This document shows positions 62,901 to 64,000 of a DNA stretch of 64,000 nucleotides, piece after piece (the first letter of the stretch is position 1; each line of letters starts with the position of its first letter). Origin of the DNA: Corallium rubrum (lineage: Eukaryota > Cnidaria > Anthozoa > Scleralcyonacea > Coralliidae); NCBI GenBank assembly GCA_964035015.1, contig OZ036002.1:1116001-1180000 (forward strand), in the 5' to 3' direction. A program made the translations under genes and the position numbers. The notes below the pieces were generated by a model, which did no database searches, was not told where the DNA came from, and saw only the letters and a list, made by a program, of their open reading frames with translations.

Positions 62901-64000
62901 GGGAGGGAGGGAGGGAGGGAGGGAGGGAGGGAGGGAGGGAGGGAGGGAGGGAGGGAGGGAGGGAGGGAGGGAGGGAGGGAGGGAGGGAGGGAGGGAGGGA
63001 GGGAGGGAGGGAGGGAGGGAGGGAGGGAGGGAGGGAGGGAGGGAGGGAGGGAGGGAGGGAGGGAGGGAGGGAGGGAGGGAGGGAGGGAGGGAGGGAGGGA
63101 GGGAGGGAGGGAGGGAGGGAGGGAGGGAGGGAGGGAGGGAGGGAGGGAGGGAGGGAGGGAGGGAGGGAGGGAGGGAGGGAGGGAGGGAGGGAGGGAGGGA
63201 GGGAGGGAGGGAGGGAGGGAGGGAGGGAGGGAGGGAGGGAGGGAGGGAGGGAGGGAGGGAGGGAGGGAGGGAGGGAGGGAGGGAGGGAGGGAGGGAGGGA
63301 GGGAGGGAGGGAGGGAGGGAGGGAGGGAGGGAGGGAGGGAGGGAGGGAGGGAGGGAGGGAGGGAGGGAGGGAGGGAGGGAGGGAGGGAGGGAGGGAGGGA
63401 GGGAGGGAGGGAGGGAGGGAGGGAGGGAGGGAGGGAGGGAGGGAGGGAGGGAGGGAGGGAGGGAGGGAGGGAGGGAGGGAGGGAGGGAGGGAGGGAGGGA
63501 GGGAGGGAGGGAGGGAGGGAGGGAGGGAGGGAGGGAGGGAGGGAGGGAGGGAGGGAGGGAGGGAGGGAGGGAGGGAGGGAGGGAGGGAGGGAGGGAGGGA
63601 GGGAGGGAGGGAGGGAGGGAGGGAGGGAGGGAGGGAGGGAGGGAGGGAGGGAGGGAGGGAGGGAGGGAGGGAGGGAGGGAGGGAGGGAGGGAGGGAGGGA
63701 GGGAGGGAGGGAGGGAGGGAGGGAGGGAGGGAGGGAGGGTGTGCAGTGGAGTGGAGCGGAGTGGAGTGCAGTGCAGTGGAGTGGAGTGGTGTGCAGTGGA
63801 GTGGAGTGGAGTGCTGTGCACGTAGTGTGGTGTCGTGTGTGGGGTGTCATAGAGTGGAGTATAGTTTGGTTTCAACAAAATATTCTTAGTTTCAATAGTC
63901 ATGATTTCTCAATATTGGGCATAACATAAATAAAGATATATTCTTATATTTTAGGTTCTATTTGTTCGGAGCCAATGTTGAGCGGAAAAAACCGCGCAGA
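50857..64000 (+). CDS. Secreted lectin/SRCR mosaic gene, 5' part (five exons seen)
   Basis: Exons at 50857-50923, 56259-56687, 59576-59884, 61049-61375 and 63955 onward join in one frame. Each junction leaves one base on the left and two on the right (phase 1), and internal exons are multiples of three (429, 309, 327). Order: signal peptide, ricin-B-like domain with two HSSGKC repeats, SUEL/rhamnose-binding lectin domain, SRCR-like domain, then an exon starting CSICSEP. Uniform phase-1 modules are typical of exon-shuffled extracellular proteins. The product should be secreted or, if a membrane anchor follows outside the window, on the cell surface. Carbohydrate binding and microbe recognition or adhesion are plausible roles. 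The model is from splice signals and frame alone; additional exons in the 5.3-kb intron 1 are possible. Confidence 0.75.
51590..52130. repeat. Duplicated ~125-bp unit split by a SINE
   Basis: TACTGCATGGATAACCCTAT...CATATCTAAACTGTTCTC...CATTAGTCGAGTGTtACTAT (51575-51690) is repeated as CTGCATAACCCTATCAG (51703)...CTAAACTGTTCTCTGG, then, after the SINE, CATTAGTCCACGTGTCACTA (52070). A third, inverted piece is at about 62160-62200. Confidence 0.75.
51763..52066 (+). mobile_element. 5S rRNA-derived SINE, copy 3
   Basis: GGGGAGCACGGGTGATGTG head, AGTTAAGCCCGGTTAGACGG and TTAGTACTTGGATGGGTGAC core (about 51810-51872), body with GGGTTCTCCGGTTTTCCGCC, and an (AAT)n tail at 52047-52066. The 3' body after ACACCTATAGGTCTTAGC differs from copies 1 and 2, suggesting a subfamily with a swapped 3' end. 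Confidence 0.9.
52130..52215 (-). mobile_element. tRNA-like SINE fragment
   Basis: GAATTGAACCCACGACCTTG (plus) is the complement of a box B plus variable-loop-like GGTCGTGGGTTCAATTC. No box A seen. Confidence 0.45.
52990..53130. mobile_element. tRNA-like SINE family copy
   Basis: ACAGACGTTTGGTAGACGTT, GTCAAGCTCAATTATACTCA and GAGCCCCAGACCGGTTCGAA are shared with the 53885 and 61450 copies. GGTTCGAACC is box B-like. Confidence 0.6.
53880..53990. mobile_element. tRNA-like SINE family copy
   Basis: ACAGACATTTGGTGAACGTT, CTCAAGCTCATTTACTCCGA and GGGTTCGAACATGCGACCTT. Confidence 0.6.
54865..54945 (+). mobile_element. tRNA-like SINE family copy, opposite strand
   Basis: GTTGCAAGTTCGAACCCTGA is followed by GCTTGACGAACGTCTATACC, the reverse orientation of the 53-kb copies. 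Confidence 0.6.
55448..56233. mobile_element. TIR element abutting exon 2
   Basis: Left TAATATCATGGTTTCGAGTG...ACTCGTGAGTTTTcATGGCGAGAAAT; right ATTTCTCGCCATG...ACTCACTCGTGCATG...GCACTCGAAACTATGCTATT, ending CCTATACA. It belongs to the same family as 4203-4358. Its right end is 25 nt before the exon 2 acceptor. Confidence 0.8.
56259..56687 (+). CDS. Exon 2: ricin-B-like Cys-rich domain
   Basis: The acceptor TTCTATAG precedes GT TAT TTC, completing the split Gly codon. 429 nt encode FFLQHSSGRCVRSTVNP, FRFQDDGVLNHVSSTGC, GSLRHSSGKCIQPHTSFQ and YTTTCNATKQQFIL. The two xHSSG(R/K)C repeats and alternating aromatic/Gly/Cys pattern resemble beta-trefoil (ricin B-type) modules that accompany SUEL domains in cnidarian proteins. 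There are two potential N-glycosylation sites (NKT, NAT). The donor is TTAG|GTACGA, phase 1. Sugar binding is possible, but the classical QxW motifs are not evident. Confidence 0.7.
56719..56950. mobile_element. MITE, CATAGAGATCATATAAATAC ends
   Basis: Left CATAGAGATCATATAAATAC and right GTATTTATATGATCTCTGTG are inverted copies. The centre contains AAGATGGCGGCG and GGTAACC blocks that also pair. Confidence 0.88.
57630..57895. mobile_element. Foldback element, GGTGATGTTACAC ends
   Basis: GGTGATGTTACACTATTTTT and TTACAACGCAAC at the left pair with GTTGCGTTGCAAATTGGAC and CGTGTAACATCACC at the right. Confidence 0.88.
57950..58140. repeat. Dispersed repeat, inverted copy of 2340-2520
   Basis: Contains the complement of CACAATGCTTTGCGACCTCA and AAAAAGATGGC. 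Confidence 0.7.
58141..58571. mobile_element. 431-bp foldback element with GGCGCCATCTTGAA arms
   Basis: AATAGACCTTTTCACCAATA at the left, complement at the right. GGGCGATTGCGTAGTGTTGA and GTAAAAaCAATAATTCTCG arms also pair. The ends hold AAGATGGCGCC, YY1-like. Confidence 0.9.
58990..59085. repeat. Hairpin, GCGGGCAATAATTGA arms
   Basis: AGCGGGCAATAATTGAaAACTTATTG pairs with CAATAAGTTCTCAATTATTGCCCGCT around a short ACCGAGCATG spacer. Confidence 0.88.
59576..59884 (+). CDS. Exon 3: SUEL/rhamnose-binding lectin domain
   Basis: After a TTGTTATAG acceptor, 309 nt encode a complete SUEL-type (Gal_Lectin) domain with nine Cys: SVTCDGERTKYVNCPSSQV, VTSANYGGLGRLKTC, CLLPASLCHVKRQCDGQQSC, EINVGTSEF and HDPCPGTSKYLHLEYKC. 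The hallmark ANYG and DPCxGTxKYL motifs are present. The rhamnose-contacting YGR is YGG here, so ligand preference may differ. Length is usual for the family (about 95 residues). The 3' boundary is best explained by a GC donor, CACG|GCAAGT, which keeps phase 1. A GT four bases further (59889) would be phase 2. Confidence 0.88.
59885..61048 (+). other. Intron 3 (1.16 kb), probable GC-AG
   Basis: Starts GCAAGT and ends TTAACTCTTTCAG. It contains the (GAAC)n array. Confidence 0.6.
60304..60520. repeat. (GAAC)n tetranucleotide array
   Basis: 217 bp with two single-base variants (GGAC, AAAC). It gives T-N-E-R and V-R-S-F repeat frames on the two strands that are not genes. Confidence 0.95.
61049..61375 (+). 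CDS. Exon 4: SRCR-like domain
   Basis: The CTCTTTCAG acceptor, then 327 nt encode VRLASEVFPGQGYVEVLAD, WQRLCIKNWKDPEQQAICRS, LGYSGAKQRSASATTGHGLA and SDMYCSRNEKNVSSCCF, ending MMAYVS plus a split Cys codon completed by exon 5. The opening VRLA, the W-x-x-x-C-x-x-x-W core, the ICRSLGY motif, the CxxNExxxxxC block and the terminal VSC match the scavenger receptor Cys-rich fold, with the usual length of about 105 residues. SRCR domains bind proteins or microbial surfaces. The donor is TCTT|GTAAGT. Confidence 0.85.
61450..61830 (-). mobile_element. tRNA-like SINE pieces
   Basis: Body shared with 53-kb copies (GTTTGACGAACGTTCAACAA, CATTACACCAAACTCGC). On the minus strand about 61660-61595 reads TACGCTCAATCGTCAGAGCG (box A-like) and GTGGGTTCAAG (box B-like). 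A second box-B-like piece is at 61785-61830 (GTGGGTTCGTGTCTCGC on the minus strand). Confidence 0.6.
61973..62073 (-). repeat. Dispersed CTGGCTAACGCCAGACG repeat, third copy
   Basis: CCCTTTAAAGCCTGGAGCC and CGTCTGGCGTTAGCCAGAG are the complement of the 34-kb copies. Confidence 0.75.
62195..62433. repeat. Pentanucleotide ladder: (TTTAG)n, (TTCAG)n, (TGGAG)n
   Basis: Adjacent arrays whose units differ by one or two bases: GTTTAGTTTAG (62200-62219), TTCAGTTCAG (62222-62240), then GGAGTGGAGT (62335-62433). Confidence 0.92.
62434..62853. repeat. 269-bp higher-order unit, (GTGTC)n-(GTCAT)n-(GGGA)n
   Basis: GTGCTGTTCAGCGTAGTG starts at 62434 and again at 62703. Each is followed by GTGTC pentamers, GTCAT pentamers, TGGACTGGACTGGAGGGGTG and a GGGA block (first block 62580-62702, with one GGGT variant). 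Confidence 0.92.
62854..63739. repeat. 886-bp uninterrupted (GGGA)n array
   Basis: About 221 perfect GGGA units on the plus (transcribed) strand, with no variant seen. Purine-only and able to form G-quadruplexes or triplex DNA. It then decays into TGGAG/TGCAG pentamers to 63830. The assembled length may be unreliable. Confidence 0.95.
63955..64000 (+). CDS. Exon 5 start (runs off the window)
   Basis: After TATATTTTAG the exon begins GT TCT ATT TGT, completing the Cys codon left by exon 4, and reads CSICSEPMLSGKNRA up to the window edge. A Cys followed by EP-x-L-S/G could be the start of an F5/8 type C (discoidin) module, but 15 residues do not decide it. Frame and phase fit the preceding exons. 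Confidence 0.55.

Larger units (their letters stand above)
61376..63954 (+). other. Intron 4 (2.6 kb), SINE pieces and giant simple repeats
   Basis: From 61376: tRNA-like SINE pieces, the CTGGCGTTAGCCAG repeat, the pentamer ladder, and the (GGGA)n tract. It ends TATATTTTAG. The long Gly-Arg-Glu and Pro-Ser-Leu frames here are repeat artefacts. Confidence 0.7.

Noticed and set aside
62253..63929. Very long Glu-Gly-Gly-Arg and Pro-Ser-Leu open frames in several frames
   Set aside because: They are produced by the (GGGA)n and pentanucleotide arrays and lie inside intron 4.

Overview
The window looks like nuclear DNA of an anthozoan cnidarian, most likely a stony coral or a relative. The evidence is AT-rich, intron-bearing DNA; intronless class A GPCR genes in tandem; a secreted lectin/scavenger-receptor mosaic gene built from phase-1 exons; and a dense load of foldback DNA elements, CR1/L2-like LINEs, Ty3/gypsy remnants and 5S-derived SINEs. 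No bacterial, plasmid, viral-genome or organellar features are present, and no CRISPR, rRNA operon or true tRNA gene was found. Species cannot be fixed from the sequence alone.

Layout. 1-812 is a 92-bp minisatellite. 1.6-11 kb is a transposon graveyard: TA-flanked elements, nested hairpins, coding scraps resembling KDZ-type and RecQ-like helicase proteins, and a 5-bp-TSD element. 11.2-16.8 kb is a decayed Ty3/gypsy element (RT, RNase H and integrase remnants) split by an inserted CR1/L2-like LINE, which is itself split by a foldback element. 17.6-18.2 kb is a solo LTR flanked by TATT.

19.6-43.2 kb is a segmental tandem array. Three near-identical intronless 320-residue GPCR genes lie on the minus strand (20526-21488, 28612-29574, 41506-42468), each with the same TATA-like element upstream. 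There is also a broken promoter-plus-N-terminus copy at 24590-24925. The repeated DNA also carries a duplicated last exon of an unidentified gene (25740-25853, 36424-36537). Several mobile elements are present in one unit and absent at the matching site of another, so their exact ends and target duplications can be read directly. Units 1 and 2 are closer to each other than to unit 3.

43.2-50.6 kb is satellite, TA microsatellite and foldback sequence, including an 825-bp element with a transposase-like helix-turn-helix fragment and a minus-strand 5S-derived SINE.

50857 to the window end is the 5' part of a multi-exon plus-strand gene. It encodes a signal peptide, a ricin-B-like Cys-rich domain, a SUEL/rhamnose-binding lectin domain, an SRCR-like domain and the start of a fifth, unassigned exon. 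Every splice junction fits phase 1, and one intron appears to use a GC donor. Its introns hold SINEs, foldback elements, a (GAAC)n array and, in intron 4, a ladder of pentanucleotide repeats followed by an 886-bp uninterrupted (GGGA)n tract.

The two recognisable host systems are thus a recently amplified orphan GPCR cluster (sensing) and a secreted or cell-surface lectin/SRCR protein (plausibly recognition or adhesion). No direct functional link between them is visible. I did not find a convincing wholly new system; the strongest leads are the paralogue-dated insertions, the GPCR array, the mosaic lectin gene, a degenerate 2A-like motif in the LINE, and an unclassified 4.85-kb insertion.
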